64,000 nucleotides of DNA from Pochonia chlamydosporia 170. Taxonomy: Eukaryota; Ascomycota; Sordariomycetes; Hypocreales; Clavicipitaceae. The stretch lies in NCBI RefSeq assembly GCF_001653235.2, contig NC_035791.1, positions 5,952,001 to 6,016,000 of the forward strand. The letters are read 5' to 3'. The position numbers and the translations under genes were made by a program. The stretch's first letter is position 1, and each line of letters begins with the position of its first letter. Under the pieces are notes generated by a model, which was not told the DNA's origin, ran no database searches, and saw nothing but the letters and a program-made list of their open reading frames with translations. Below, one piece after another: positions 1 through 11,350 of the stretch.

Positions 1-1140
1 GAGCCGCTGTGTGAATGAAGCCCCGTGGCGCTCTTGAGAAGCCCTTGTTAAAGGCAAGATCGGCGCCCTGTCCGGCACGTTGCAGGCATTCTTGGCAGTG
101 CTGCGATACTGCCAAAACGCGGCAACAAGTTGACGGGCCGGTGGATCATGTGGCTGGCAATGCTAGCGTTGGCGCCAAAGTCAACGACAACTGAGCCCAG
201 GGGTACAGTACACCGAGGTGATTGTTGGCAGTAGCCCATGATTATTGTTGTGAGATGTTCTAGCTGTTTCACATGGTTTAAGTGTTTGAGTTGAGCCGAA
301 GGCTGAGATGGTAATTGGCAAGGTGAACCATTTAATTTTCTCTTTGGTGTGTAGACTATTATGCCATCAGCTATCTTTTATTTTTGGGTGTTTAAAGCAT
401 AAAGACCAATTTGCGAATTGGATTGAATCACCAACTCTACTGCAAAGTCTCGAGTTCCTTGTTGCGGCAGTATCCAACCATAAAGAACAAGATAGACACA
501 GAATTCATTGCTCAAGTATTTGCCGAGGCGTCGCTTGATTGAACATTGACAGAAAACCTGAGTAGCTGCCAAATCTGGAATGGCCCAGCTCACAGTTAAA
601 TGTTTCAAGCGCCTCTTTATTTTCAGGTACTGTGACTTTGTTAGTTTGGCCCGTACAATGAGCACTGCCAGTCCGCCAGTCTAAATCAAGGTTCAGCCCT
701 CCGCCAAGTTTTAGCTTCATTCAACAAAAGTCGCAATCACGGCGTTCTTCTCCCCTATGTATGTTACTGACAGGCCCTGCCTGCAAAGGCATCACTTCGG
801 TCAAATTTCTTTTGATTGACAGAATATCGTGCCTAGTTGGTTTCATCGAGTAATAGATCTGGTGCCCAGTCCATCCCAATGCGGGGTTTCTCCGTAAAAG
901 AATAAAGCTTTTGGGAGTTGACCGAGGCCTCATCTTAAACACATGTGCGGCACTTGCACAACCTTATTGCTATTGGTGGTGTTGTTGTTGTTGGCAGGCT
1001 GAGCTAATTGCAGCTTATCATGCATATATAAGAAGCCAGCCAGCCTGAATGTCCTCGACGTAGAGGCTTTAACTGCTATGCTGGCTCGGTTCTTACTTTA
1101 CTAGCTTTATTATTCCCAAGTAGATAGCCAAGCTGATGCT
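1..1140. other. 5' intergenic region upstream of the GH1 gene
   Basis: No convincing complete gene is seen. On the minus strand one frame is open from about 145 to the left edge and could be the edge of a neighbouring gene, but no motif supports it. The last 150 bases act as promoter and leader of the GH1 gene. A short GTT-rich run lies near 975-995. Confidence 0.4.
1025..1031 (+). promoter_or_regulatory. TATA box of the GH1 gene
   Basis: A perfect TATATAA lies 110 bases before the first ATG of the GH1 coding region, the usual spacing for a TATA-driven, regulated fungal secreted enzyme. Confidence 0.55.
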
Positions 1141-3213
1141 ATGTTGGTTTTCATGTCTAAATTCACAGTCTTGTGGTTGGCCTTGGTAGCTACTGCTGTC
1201 TCTCCAGGCCTTGTCCCAGGTGTAGACGCCAAGGCACCACGGCAGAGCCAATGTCAACCTTGCAGCAACGGCAATGATCAGGAGCAACAATACACCGCAG
1301 GACCCTTTCATTACCCCACGGCCACCTCTGTTCGATACGCGACGTCTGTCGGCAAACCCACGGCTCCGCCGCCAACTTATGCCCCTGCTCCGGCCGAAGC
1401 AACCTCATTGGTTTTGCCGTTGGAATACACCACCTGGGGCAAATGGAATCCCTGGGTTCCTAACTTTGGACAGGAGGGCGTCAATGGTCGGTATGGCAAG
1501 AATGCTTGGTCCAAAATGTGGTCGCTGGCCAACCTGCCCAACTTTCCGCCCAAGACATCCGTCTTCAGCACCACAGTAGTGCCCACACCCGTCCCTACCA
1601 GCGAGCTCGTGTTTCCCCCCAAGGACCACTTTGGCCCTTCCTCTGATACAGGGTGTTGTTACACTTTCCCTCCCAATTTCATGTTTGGCGTCGCCGGCGC
1701 CGCTGCGCAGATTGAGGGTGCCATCGCCGACCAAGGCAGATCCCCGGCCTTGCCAGACGTGCTCGGCATTATCCCTTCTATGGCCAACGACTACACCACC
1801 GACGAGCACTACTATTATTACAAGCAAGATATTGAGCGTTTGGCTGCCATGGGAGTTAAGTACTATTCATTCAGCGTATCCTGGACGCGCATCCTGCCCT
1901 TTGCATTGCCGGGAACACCTGTCAACAAGCAAGGCATCGACCACTACAACGACGTAATCAACTTTGTCCTGGAAAAGGGAATGGTGCCCGTCGTCACGCT
2001 CATGCATTTTGACCCCCCCGTGCAAATGTTCAGCAGTCTCATCAACAACTTGGATGGACTAAGCTTTGCCACTGGTATATTTAGCCAGTTTGCGCCGACT
2101 GCAGGCAATAGTTCACTTACGGGCAGCATCCCCCGCCAGGGGATGGGTGTAGACATGAAGAAGCTGACTGATCTTGCTAAGCTGCTCGGCTTTGGCGGTC
2201 TTGTCGAGCTCTCGGGGCTCGGTGGCAACTCCTCCTCGTCCTCCATTCCTCACAACGTCACGTTCCATGACGCCTTTCTTAACTACGCCAAGGTTGTCAT
2301 GACGCATTACGCAGACCGAGTCCCCCTCTGGGTCACCGTCAACGAGCCACAAATGTTCAACTATGACTCCAAGGCTATTGACGGTATCCTGCGTGCCCAC
2401 GCCAGCACCTACCACTTCTACAAGAACGAGCTCAAGGGCACCGGCAACATCACCATCAAGTTTGCCAACAACTACGGCGTGCCGCGTGATCCCACCAGCG
2501 ACGCCGACGTCTATGCTGCCGACTGGTTCAACTCGTTTGCCATTGGCATGTTTGCTGATCCACTCTTCCACGGCAAGGATTATCCAGTATCGTTCAAGGC
2601 ATTGTACCCCAATCACACCCCCCTGACGCCAAAGGACCTCGAGTTTATGAATGGCACCGTGGACATCCTGAGCTTCGACTACTATTCTTCGACGGTCGTC
2701 AGCAGTCCTGTTGCTGGCGATAAGGATAGCATCCTTGCCTGCACAAAGGATGCCTCGCACCCTCTACGATCCAGTCAGTGCGTCAAGGCTGAGTTTGTTG
2801 ACAAGAATGGCTGGAGCGTCGGATATCGATCTCAATCCTATGTGCGCACGACGCCCACCCTTCTCCGCAGCTATCTCAACTACCTGTACACGAATTGGCG
2901 CAAGCCCATCGCCTTGACTGAGTTTGGATTCCCCGTCTTCGCTGAAGGCGAAAAGGAATTGACTGACCAATTATTCGACACACCCCGCACCACATACTAC
3001 CTCTCTTACCTCTCTGAGCTTCTCAAAGCCATCTGGGAAGACGGCGTCGATGTCGTTGGGGCATTTGCTTGGTCCTTTGCAGACAACTGGGAGTGGGGAG
3101 ACTATAAGGCACAGTTTGGTCTCCAGACCGTCAACCGCACTACCCAGCAGCGACACTACAAGAAGAGTTTCTTCGATCTCGTTGATTTCATGAAGTCTAG
3201 AGGTGCCGAGTAG
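1141..3213 (+). CDS. Secreted glycoside hydrolase family 1 (beta-glucosidase-like) protein
   Basis: Single-exon gene of 690 residues. A hydrophobic N-terminus (leucine/valine-rich, residues 1-25) is a signal peptide; the start could also be the ATG five codons in. Residues 30-170 form a low-complexity Pro/Thr/Ala-rich extension. The GH1 barrel begins near residue 175 (FMFGVAGAAAQIEG) and carries the acid/base motif TVNEP (Glu402) and a nucleophile motif TEFG (Glu594), where GH1 enzymes usually have TENG. The C-terminal WSFADNWEW block is typical of the family. Several N-x-S/T sites fit secretion. By family it should cleave beta-linked glucosides or related glycosides outside the cell; the true substrate is unknown. 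The long extension and the altered nucleophile motif set it apart from intracellular GH1 enzymes of about 480 residues. Confidence 0.88.
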   Translation: MLVFMSKFTVLWLALVATAVSPGLVPGVDAKAPRQSQCQPCSNGNDQEQQYTAGPFHYPTATSVRYATSVGKPTAPPPTYAPAPAEATSLVLPLEYTTWGKWNPWVPNFGQEGVNGRYGKNAWSKMWSLANLPNFPPKTSVFSTTVVPTPVPTSELVFPPKDHFGPSSDTGCCYTFPPNFMFGVAGAAAQIEGAIADQGRSPALPDVLGIIPSMANDYTTDEHYYYYKQDIERLAAMGVKYYSFSVSWTRILPFALPGTPVNKQGIDHYNDVINFVLEKGMVPVVTLMHFDPPVQMFSSLINNLDGLSFATGIFSQFAPTAGNSSLTGSIPRQGMGVDMKKLTDLAKLLGFGGLVELSGLGGNSSSSSIPHNVTFHDAFLNYAKVVMTHYADRVPLWVTVNEPQMFNYDSKAIDGILRAHASTYHFYKNELKGTGNITIKFANNYGVPRDPTSDADVYAADWFNSFAIGMFADPLFHGKDYPVSFKALYPNHTPLTPKDLEFMNGTVDILSFDYYSSTVVSSPVAGDKDSILACTKDASHPLRSSQCVKAEFVDKNGWSVGYRSQSYVRTTPTLLRSYLNYLYTNWRKPIALTEFGFPVFAEGEKELTDQLFDTPRTTYYLSYLSELLKAIWEDGVDVVGAFAWSFADNWEWGDYKAQFGLQTVNRTTQQRHYKKSFFDLVDFMKSRGAE

Positions 3214-5239
3214 GTACTTTTGTTGTTATGCCGTACGTCATAACTCGGTACGAGTGACGATATTATCAGACTTGATAGGACAGGCTATCAAGAACAGGCA
3301 GTACAGACAAGCATGTACTTATCCTGTTCCGGTCGTGGTTATTCTCGTTATACATGGGTGGAATCAATAGTAATATGAGCGTGACAAAACACTTTATGAG
3401 TCTACATGGAATTCCGGCCGTATCGCTCAAGTGTATCATGCCATGGTCTACTATTGTACTTGGATCAGTTTCAAGGGAGTGGGGCATGAATTAGGTTTGC
3501 ATAATTATACCATAGCACACCTACAACACAGGTTCAATAATGTACTGTATTTATTTGACAACTTTCAACTCACTACATGACTTCTTTTCTTTCAATGGAA
3601 CTAATGCCACTGCGTCTGGGAATTGGGAGGAAGGGGAGTGTACACCCCATTAGATCCTGGTCAGCTTACGACCACTAGCACAACTTTTGAATAATGCACA
3701 GCTTCAAGCTCGCCCATCTATATCATACGGCACTTCCCGTGAGCCGCCTGCGGGAAGCAGATACCACACGCTACTGTTATTCCCATAAGGAATACTATGT
3801 AGCTGGGCAGGTCTTCCCTGCTAATGAGCCACAAAACCCGCCCACTATCGTGGTACACTCGCTATAGCATCTCACAATTAAGCAAAACTAGTCCACAGCC
3901 CGTAGCTCTTAAAGCTGTATTCTAGGTATTTACTGGTTGGAAGTTCTTCGGTCCGTACGTTTGCTAGCATATTGTATTTAAAGAGTAACAGTGTAAATAA
4001 GACAGCAATCTTACATAAGTGTAGCCTTATCCTTCTCTTGTAGCTTCTCATATGTATACACTAGTGGCGACTATTTGTTATCTTTCTGCCTCGATCCATT
4101 CAACAGAACCCCGTTCTAAAGGTTTTACCGCCGCACGGTTCAAATCAAATAGCTCATGGCACATTCACGAGAATTCTGCGGCGTGGCATAAGGTGTAGAT
4201 CCAGAATACAAGACTCTAACGTCAGTTCTTCTTTCTTTAGTACTATTCAAGAACCAATCTCCTACGCCGCACTGTTAATCCTTGGGTGGCGACAAAACGA
4301 CCTGTCTCCAGATGACCAACTCCTCTCTAAGGCATGTCTCTTTCCACCTTTACATTCATTTCTTGGGGATGAAATTATCGGTTCTGGTTTAATTACAACT
4401 CTCCTCCTTCTCTCAGAATGTCCGTTTGCTATTTTCCTCTCACATCGACTCAATCAGCTTAAATCTCGTTTTAAAGCTAATATGAAGATATTTAACACCG
4501 ACGGAACCTGGTTTGTCATCCTTAAAGGCGCGGGTCGGGTGGAGGCAAGTTTGTCTCGGAAAATAAGACCAAAAATGGATGGACATGTATATAAACAAAT
4601 CTGTCAACTCCCTGGAATGCCTCGACAACGGGAGCATTTCCATCATCCAACCGACATCGGTCCCCAAAACGCGACCATCCGCCCCCTCAACCGACCAACA
4701 AGAATGGTATAAACCTAGCATAAGTCGGACTTTGCCAACAGGACTGGTTTCACCGGATGCAAGAAGCAAGGCTATCGGCCGACCCGCGATATTAGGGCCA
4801 GTAGGCTCGTCACGACAACAGTTCCCCAACTTATGCGGATTGGCCGACCGGTACCAGGATGTTGGAAGCAATGCGAGATACTGAAGTTGGGTACGCACAT
4901 GAATGGCGTAGCGCTAATTGGACTGAGAAAGTCATGACACCATTTCAGAAGGGTTAAGATGTGTTAGCGGAATATTCCTCGCGGCGGTGTCCATAAGGCT
5001 CGAAAATCCTGCGTACCAAGTCTCCCGCAAGCATAACGTTGTTCCCGCCACCAATAGATCTCAAAGGCCATGAGCAACTCTCTTACCCCTTTCGAAGACA
5101 ACAATTACTATCTTCTTATATACGATGCTCCTTTCCCAACACCTTCACTCTAAGGATTCTGTTAAGGAGGACGATAATGCAGCAGCCCCAGCATAGTCTG
5201 CCCATTTATCAAAAAGCAAGCCCCATAAAAGGTAATAGT
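3214..5239. other. Gene-poor intergenic stretch
   Basis: No recognisable gene. A minus-strand ORF at 4440-4898 (152 codons) has no signal peptide, domain or family resemblance that I can see and is probably chance. Base composition is mixed and becomes AT-rich towards the right. Confidence 0.5.
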
Positions 5240-6070
5240 TAGGCAAGGTTAAGGTTAACCCCTGCTGCTATATAGAATATAAAATATCTATTTAGAGAGT
5301 TATTTAAATAATATTCTAACCTTTCCTAAGTATTCTACCTTCACGCATAGCGTCTTTAAGATACTTATAGTTATTTTTTTAGAGTCTACGCAATTTATAA
5401 CTAAAGCTTAAAAATTTTGCCAAGCACGTTAATAAAGACCTAATAAACTTACCACGCAATACTTTATTTCTACGGTTTATTATCTTACCTCTCCCACTTA
5501 AACGTGTTAGTTGTAAACTCTGCGTGCAGAGCTTAGTTGTTAAATATCTCAGTAATAACCTTTATTCTCGCTAAATCTAGATCTTTCTTAGCAAGAATAA
5601 GATTAATAATTATAGATAATACCGCATATTATAGAACCTTGTAATGTACTCTATAGCCCAGTAGGTTCTTTATGTAAATCTTTGCCTTGGCACTAGATAG
5701 CAGTCTCTCACTTAAAGCTCTTGCTAAAAATCCCTTAGTTATATCCCAGAACAGTGTAAAGGTCTGGGCTTAAAGCCCAGTCTTGTGTGCGCAACTGAGG
5801 GAGCCTGTATAGTGCTAGATTGGGCAGTCACAAGGGACTTGTTCAATTCGTACTCTTTTGCCGTAGTGGCCAAAGGACCTGGACAACCGCTGGTATGTCT
5901 GCAACTAGCACCTGCGATGGCCCAATCGGGCTAGACCGTAACAAACAGCCTATAGCTCTTATATAAACTAAGCTAGCTATATATACAGAGCAAAAAGCAT
6001 AAGCGCTAATTAGAAAATTTACATAATTGCTAGTTTAGTATTGCATTACTAAGTTACATAAGTGTAATAT
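5240..6070. repeat. AT-rich island, probable RIP-degraded transposon remnant
   Basis: The stretch is very rich in TA steps and A/T runs, has no long open frame, and its composition changes sharply against both flanks. This is what repeat-induced point mutation leaves of a duplicated element in ascomycetes. The segment 5761-5945 is less AT-rich and includes a perfect palindrome. The element type cannot be named from what remains. Confidence 0.5.
5764..5780. repeat. Perfect 17-nt palindrome
   Basis: CTGGGCTTAAAGCCCAG is an 8-bp inverted repeat around one central base. It lies inside the AT-rich island and may be part of a decayed mobile element. It has no nearby gene to act as a terminator for. 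Confidence 0.4.
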
Positions 6071-6859
6071 TAAGGAAATACTAAATGTCGCAGGATAAGT
6101 GCTGCTGCTAGTATTAGAATAATAGTTGGGAGAGCTAATGCAGCGATGCGGCAATAATGGTAGCAAGCGTACTATCGGTTGATAAAAAGGAGCGCATTTT
6201 GTGAGAATCTAAGTCTATAGATGCTTGAAAGAAGGGATGGAACATTTGGATAATATGCCTAATAGTGGCCTACGCAAGTAACTGTCTGCATAACATACCG
6301 GGTTACAACATTCTAACACTCGGATTCACCATCCCGTTAGCGTTATCGCAAGATAGCTACGGATTTGAGGGATTAAGGGCAACAAAAGACTGAATTGAAT
6401 GATTTCTACTTGACTGACTATCTAACAGAACGAAGGAAAGGAAGGAAATCAAAGATTGGTACGACATTCCATACAACTCATGTACAATCGCCCATGTGAA
6501 TCACAGCAACCGTGTGGCTTACTCGACAAGTGTAGATTATGGTTTTCATGAACCGTCAGCTTGCACAGTGAAGACGTACGCGGACATCATAGAAGAAATC
6601 CGATCTCGACAAAAGGTCATGAGCCATCAAGCATCGATCTTCGCCCATGCCAAAGTCCAGAGATGACTTTCCTTAATTCTAGCTGACCTAAATTATGCAG
6701 TATGAGCAACTTCCGACGCCAACATGCTGATAGCAATTTGTTCGGATTTGCAGCTGGCTTCAACTCGACTGCTGAGCAAGGACAGGGCTTTAGAATTCAC
6801 AGACTTGACAGAGACAGAAGATATTCCAATTTCAATGGAAAATTAGACAGCAGTGCTCT
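6071..6859. other. Intergenic stretch downstream of the HET fragment
   Basis: No gene seen. Composition returns to normal after about 6200. Short purine-rich runs occur near 6430 (GAAAGGAAGGAAA). Confidence 0.4.
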
Positions 6860-7555
6860 CTAGACTAGACATACGTCATGGATGACTAGGGAGTTGGGCA
6901 CGGCCTCGCCATCCATCATTCCGTGCACATAGCATTCCCCAATAAATTCATACCGGCGACCGCGGTTCCCACGACGCCGCAAGACATAAAGAACTTGGCT
7001 CCCCAAGAGTGCAAATATTTCATCGCCGGTTGGAGCAGGGCAAGGAACCAAAGCAATTGTATTCTTGCTAGTCCGACGCAACTTTCGTACCTGATTAGTC
7101 CTGTTCAATGAGATGCTTTCTCCAGCTTGGGCATGCCAGTCGACATCTGAGAGCTTAGAATGTTCGCTCATAATCTCTGTCCAATCTGTGGCGTTGTATC
7201 TACCACGAACTATGCTATAGGCGTCATGTCGGATGTCAGCTACTTGGGTTCTAAAGAATGACGTGGCCAACGTCTCTCCTGGGATGATGGATATGTCAAG
7301 GAGCTCGTTCACAATTCTCAGAGATTGCTGGCGATAGCCAGGACTAATAAAGTCCATTGCTTCTTCGCTCGCAAGACATACCGGCGCAAAAACTTCATCA
7401 CGAGGGTCACCGCAAGCTGAATATCTGAACCGTGCAAGTAGTTCGAGTAAGTTCGCCGGCAGCCCTCCGCACCGGCTGCCACGAAACTGGTTAAGTCGGC
7501 AGAAGTTTTGCATAATGTTGTGAATAATCTCTGTACCTGGCCCGGATAATAGCAT
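6860..7555 (-). pseudogene. Truncated HET-domain-protein remnant (C-terminal part only)
   Basis: The 231-codon frame matches the C-terminal half of fungal heterokaryon-incompatibility (HET) proteins: the LLARFRYSACGDPRDEVFA block (family pattern: RFRYS.C.DPRDKVFA) and near the end YEFIGECYVHGMMDGE, the usual closing motif. The N-terminal HET domain is absent. Only about 400 bases separate this frame from the next gene, too little to hold the missing part. I therefore read it as a degraded gene or a short derivative. Full-length members are commonly 600-800 residues and act in non-self recognition after hyphal fusion; this fragment is not expected to do so. Confidence 0.6.
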
Positions 7556-7969
7556 CAGGAACCTGTTAGCTTCTCAGGGATCCGCTGATCAACTTGGTGT
7601 GTCTGCATGCGCTCAGCTTCACTCTAATAAGAGGAAACGCTGGATCGGAGGGTGTGTCAGACGGATTTTTTTCTCAGAAGCGGTTGACGGAGTAGCAATG
7701 TTCATTCGCATAACTAATTCAAAAACTCCAAGTCGCTACACTACGGCCTCTTAAACGCAACGTTGTAACGGAAAAGGTATTTCCCGAAACCACCCTGGTC
7801 TCCTCTCCTTGTTACAACCAACAAAGAACCGGTTGACCTTCCTCTTGAGCTTTCCGCTCATCTCCCATGCTTTATTCTGATGTCATCTTGCCTGTGCCTC
7901 AAGCCTTCTTAAATCTAACTTCTGACAGCGTTTCATTCTGTCGCGCTCAACTCCAACACAGGATACTAA
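7556..7969. other. Short region between HET fragment and APH-like gene
   Basis: No gene seen. It must contain the promoter and leader of the rightward APH-like gene; the last 130 bases are pyrimidine-rich, as common in fungal leaders. Confidence 0.4.
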
Positions 7970-9609
7970 ATGGCACAACCTTCGCAGCCAGCAGCTGAGA
8001 TAATCCTAAGAACATTGCACGGAGAGATTACATATGAGGAGGCTGCTGACCAGGAGACCAATGTCCTACCAGACCTGACATATTGGCGGAAGATGGACGA
8101 CTTTGGTAGCTATCTCCTTGACCACAAAAAGGAGATTGAAGATGTCGTATCACGCTACCTACGTCTTGACGATACGGAGAAATGCTGTCTCTCACCTCCT
8201 CCGGAGTGGAACTATGGTAGCTTTAATCTGTGCTTGCCTGCTTTTATTCTCAACTGGAAAAAGCGCCCTGGGGGACGGGTAATGATTCGCTTTCCGCTCC
8301 CTTTTAAAGTCGGTGAATCGGACTTTCCGGGCAACTCTGATGAGAAGCTTCGTTCTGAAGTGGCTACCTATGCCTGGATTGACAAGAATTGTCCGGAGGT
8401 TCCTCTACCCTACCTTTGGGGGTTTGCATTCGCTGGTGGTCCTAGTGTGAGTCTATTTCTCAGGTTTACCGAAAGCGTACGAGATCACGTTTCTTAATCT
8501 GTGTCGACGCAATGTAGTTTTCTGCGTTGGATACCGCTCCATTTCTCTCTCGACTTTTCGAAAAACTCCGACGCCAAATTTTGTCTCTGCTTGGTTACGC
8601 TGTTCCATGCCAGTATATGCAGTTGAATTCGGCCTATAACCTCAACGTAGGGCATATGGTCATTGATTATATTGAACCTGCTGATGCGGAAATGCTCTCT
8701 TTAACGTGGGAAACGAAACGACATGATGAGCGTGCAAGAGCCAATCTATTTCGTGGTCTTTCACGCATCATGCTCGCGCTCGGAAAAGTCCCATTGCAAC
8801 GTATTGGGTCTTTTACTATGGACAACCAGGGAGTTATTAGTCTCACAAATCGACCGCTTAGGCTTCAGCTACATCAACTAGAGAACGAGGGAATCCCAAC
8901 AAATATCAGTAGAAGTACCACCTATACCTCTATAGAACCATTCTTACACGACATTCTAGCTTGTCATGATAGTCGTTTACGTCATCAGCTCAACGCCGCC
9001 AATGATGAGGCTGATTGCAGAGCGCAAATGGCAGTTTTAAGCGCTTTCCGAACAATCCTTCCGCTTTTTGTACGCCGAGATTTACGCTCCGGACCATTCA
9101 TCCTAACTCTGACCGATATGCATGCGAGCAATATCTTTGTTGATACGGAGTGGAACATCAAATATCTCATCGACCTAGAATGGGCTTGTTCACTGCCACT
9201 AGAAATGCTACATCCGCCATCGTGGTTGTCAGATGAACCTTTTGAGAGACTGTCCCCTCTGTTTGACGAGTTTCGTCAAGAGTTTATAGACATATTCATG
9301 CAAGAGGAGGCCGTTTTCTTTTCAGCATTACAACACCAAAGGGGACCACAGGTTTTCACGGAAACTATGAGACAAGGATGGGAAGCTGGAAATTTCTTCT
9401 ACTTTCTTGCACTAGAGAGTGTTACTGGACTTTATTTCATCTTCCAACGTCGCATTCGACCTCGATTCGATCCATCTGATCATTGCCTCGATGAAGCTCT
9501 TTCTGTTTATTGGGGGCTGAACAGTGAGCAATTCATTGCCAGCAAGGTCCAACAAAAACAGGAATATGACGAGAAACTCAAGCAGGCGTTTAAGTGTGAG
9601 GATAACTGA
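7970..9609 (+). CDS. APH-like phosphotransferase-family protein
   Basis: Two exons (7970-8446, 8518-9609) with a 71-nt phase-0 intron (GTGAGT...TAG) give 522 residues. The protein fits the fungal family related to aminoglycoside/choline kinases. The active-site block lies in the second half: LTDMHASNIFVD is the catalytic loop (usually H-x-D-x-x-x-x-N; here DMHASN) and LIDLEWACSLPLEMLHPP is the metal-binding segment. Homologues are abundant in filamentous ascomycetes, often next to HET-type genes, and their substrate is unknown. It is probably a small-molecule kinase or pseudokinase. The internal TTG at 8527 is not a start: the reading frame continues from exon 1. Confidence 0.8.
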
Positions 9610-10176
9610 ATTGAACGTAAGCTTGGGTCCTTTCTTTGATGTTTCTTCCTTACTCACTAAGACTGGCGGAATCTGCCGCCCTTCACTTGGCGTTGTCGTT
9701 ATTTCTCAAACCCATGTAAATTATGGATGAAAATCTTTCCCCTTTCCATAAGATACTGAAGCTGAAGGATCAAATACAACTATCGGAATCGTTATCCATG
9801 GACTAGCAAGCAGGCCCGAGAGGCCCATGGAGCTCCAAGAGAACCCGGAGACGGAATGCTGAGTAAAAACTGATTTGCGACCAGTCTCCATGGGTCGTCG
9901 GTCCATTGTATCCGCCCCTGCTCTGTTATGCCATTGGATTAGACAAAATGTTCTCTGTGTTTGTTTACTGAACTTGAAGCTGCGGTAGGTTTCGTGGGCT
10001 TAGTTCATGCGGTGTGAGGGTGTTCCCCCAAGAGCTGCTTCGAATTAAACCCTTTGACTATTATCGACTGCCGCCGGACCACGAGTGCTCCGAAATAGTA
10101 TCGTTGGCTTGCTGTTGACAGTACCTCTCCGACGCTTACCGCACGTGGTGTGAACAGCAGGGTGATCGAACCCCGT
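9610..10176. other. Convergent intergenic region
   Basis: Lies between the 3' ends of the APH-like gene and the membrane-protein gene. No gene seen. Confidence 0.4.
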
Positions 10177-11350
10177 TCATTGAACCATCATGTTCTGACT
10201 GGATGGAAGTTGACAAGCGTCGATCCTATCTCTAGTACCGTTTCGCACTATCTTCGCAATGAGAGCGGCCATCGTGAGTTCGATATACAGCTTGATGAGA
10301 TATGCTAATTGAGCAAATTGTATGTACCTGAGGAATACCATAGGACTTAGTTAGGTATAGCAGCGAAATATTCCAGTGCCAATCATTAAAGTTGTTGTGT
10401 ATGAAAGGGGTCTTACACGTAAGTATTTGGCAACTTGAGCATGCCAAGAACGCAAGCGTCCAAGCCAAGACACAGGCCTACGATGCCAATATTGACCTTG
10501 AAAAGTACCCAGTACTGATTGAGATCAAGTGCAATCAGGCTAAAGCGCACAAGAAATATGAAGTACAAGTTCAATACAAGGTCAATAGCAAGAAAAAAGG
10601 TTTTGTTGAAGATCTCAAATTTGTTATTGAGACGTATGTGATCGCTCGTGGCGCTTGGCAATCTTGCCCTGGTCCAGATAATCGAGACTGGTATGTTGAC
10701 ACCCAATATCGCGACAAAGAGGCTGACCTTTAGCCATTTCGCTCTACGCTTGTCCCCCATGATCAACGAAACACGATTGGCGAGAATTTGTGCGAGAAGT
10801 TGCGTTTCCAGCGTCCAGATTGCTACTGTGTTATCTCAGTTTCGGTGGTCGAGGCTCTGTTCGGCGGTCTTTGGAGGCTTACCGGTGCAAATATAGAATA
10901 TGAGGCTAATGCAGCAGCGAGTCATCTATTTGCCCGATGCGGTAAACAGCCAGAAAGTGGTTCAAACATACCTTTCGCCGATAACACCGTTCAGGTACAA
11001 GTAGGTGGTCAGGGCCGAAGCCAAGTTGGCCATGACCTGTGTCCAGATCATCCAGAGGTAGGCATTGCGGAAGCTCCTTAAGCGCTTCCAAGTCGTCCAA
11101 GTCTGTTGAATAATTCGTATCAATGTAAAAACATATACCGCTAGAAATGCTCCAAATAGGATAGACACGTAGTCCATAACGTGCGATTCGGTGAGTATGA
11201 AACACCTTTCAAGACTATTCCGTGAAAGATGCAGCACCGGAGAACCTACGGAAACCGGGTCCCAGTAGGCTTCCGGATACAAGCATATACTTGCAATTCA
11301 AACACTGGAAGATCAGTTTGGGGGCCAAGCGGAGTTGGCTTGATATACAT
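10177..11350 (-). CDS. Fungal multi-span integral membrane protein (start uncertain)
   Basis: Exons read as (11282 or upstream)-10988 region, a 23-nt micro-exon near 10881-10903, a large exon ending at 10417, and 10327-10177. The joins keep frame: ...NGVIGER, then SLIFYICT from the micro-exon, then VAIWTLETQ, and NTYVYIQFAQLAYL at the last join. The product has about seven hydrophobic segments, including SILFGAFLAVYVFTLIRI and LNLYFIFLVRF, and resembles uncharacterised fungal membrane proteins containing a TWKRLRSFRNAYLWMIW block. The 5' end is a problem. A plausible N-terminus starts at ATG 11350 (MYIKPTPLGPQ), but it is in another frame from the YPEAYWDPVSVG segment beginning near 11279, and no intron of normal size joins them. 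Either a frameshift has occurred or the start is further downstream, for example the Met before DYVSILF. Confidence 0.6.

Noticed and set aside
4440..4898. 152-codon minus-strand ORF as a gene
   Set aside because: No motif, signal or family pattern, and it lies in a gene-poor stretch.
10130..10180. tRNA-like GGTTCGATCACC on the minus strand
   Set aside because: The T-arm match is imperfect and no acceptor stem, A box or anticodon arm can be folded around it.
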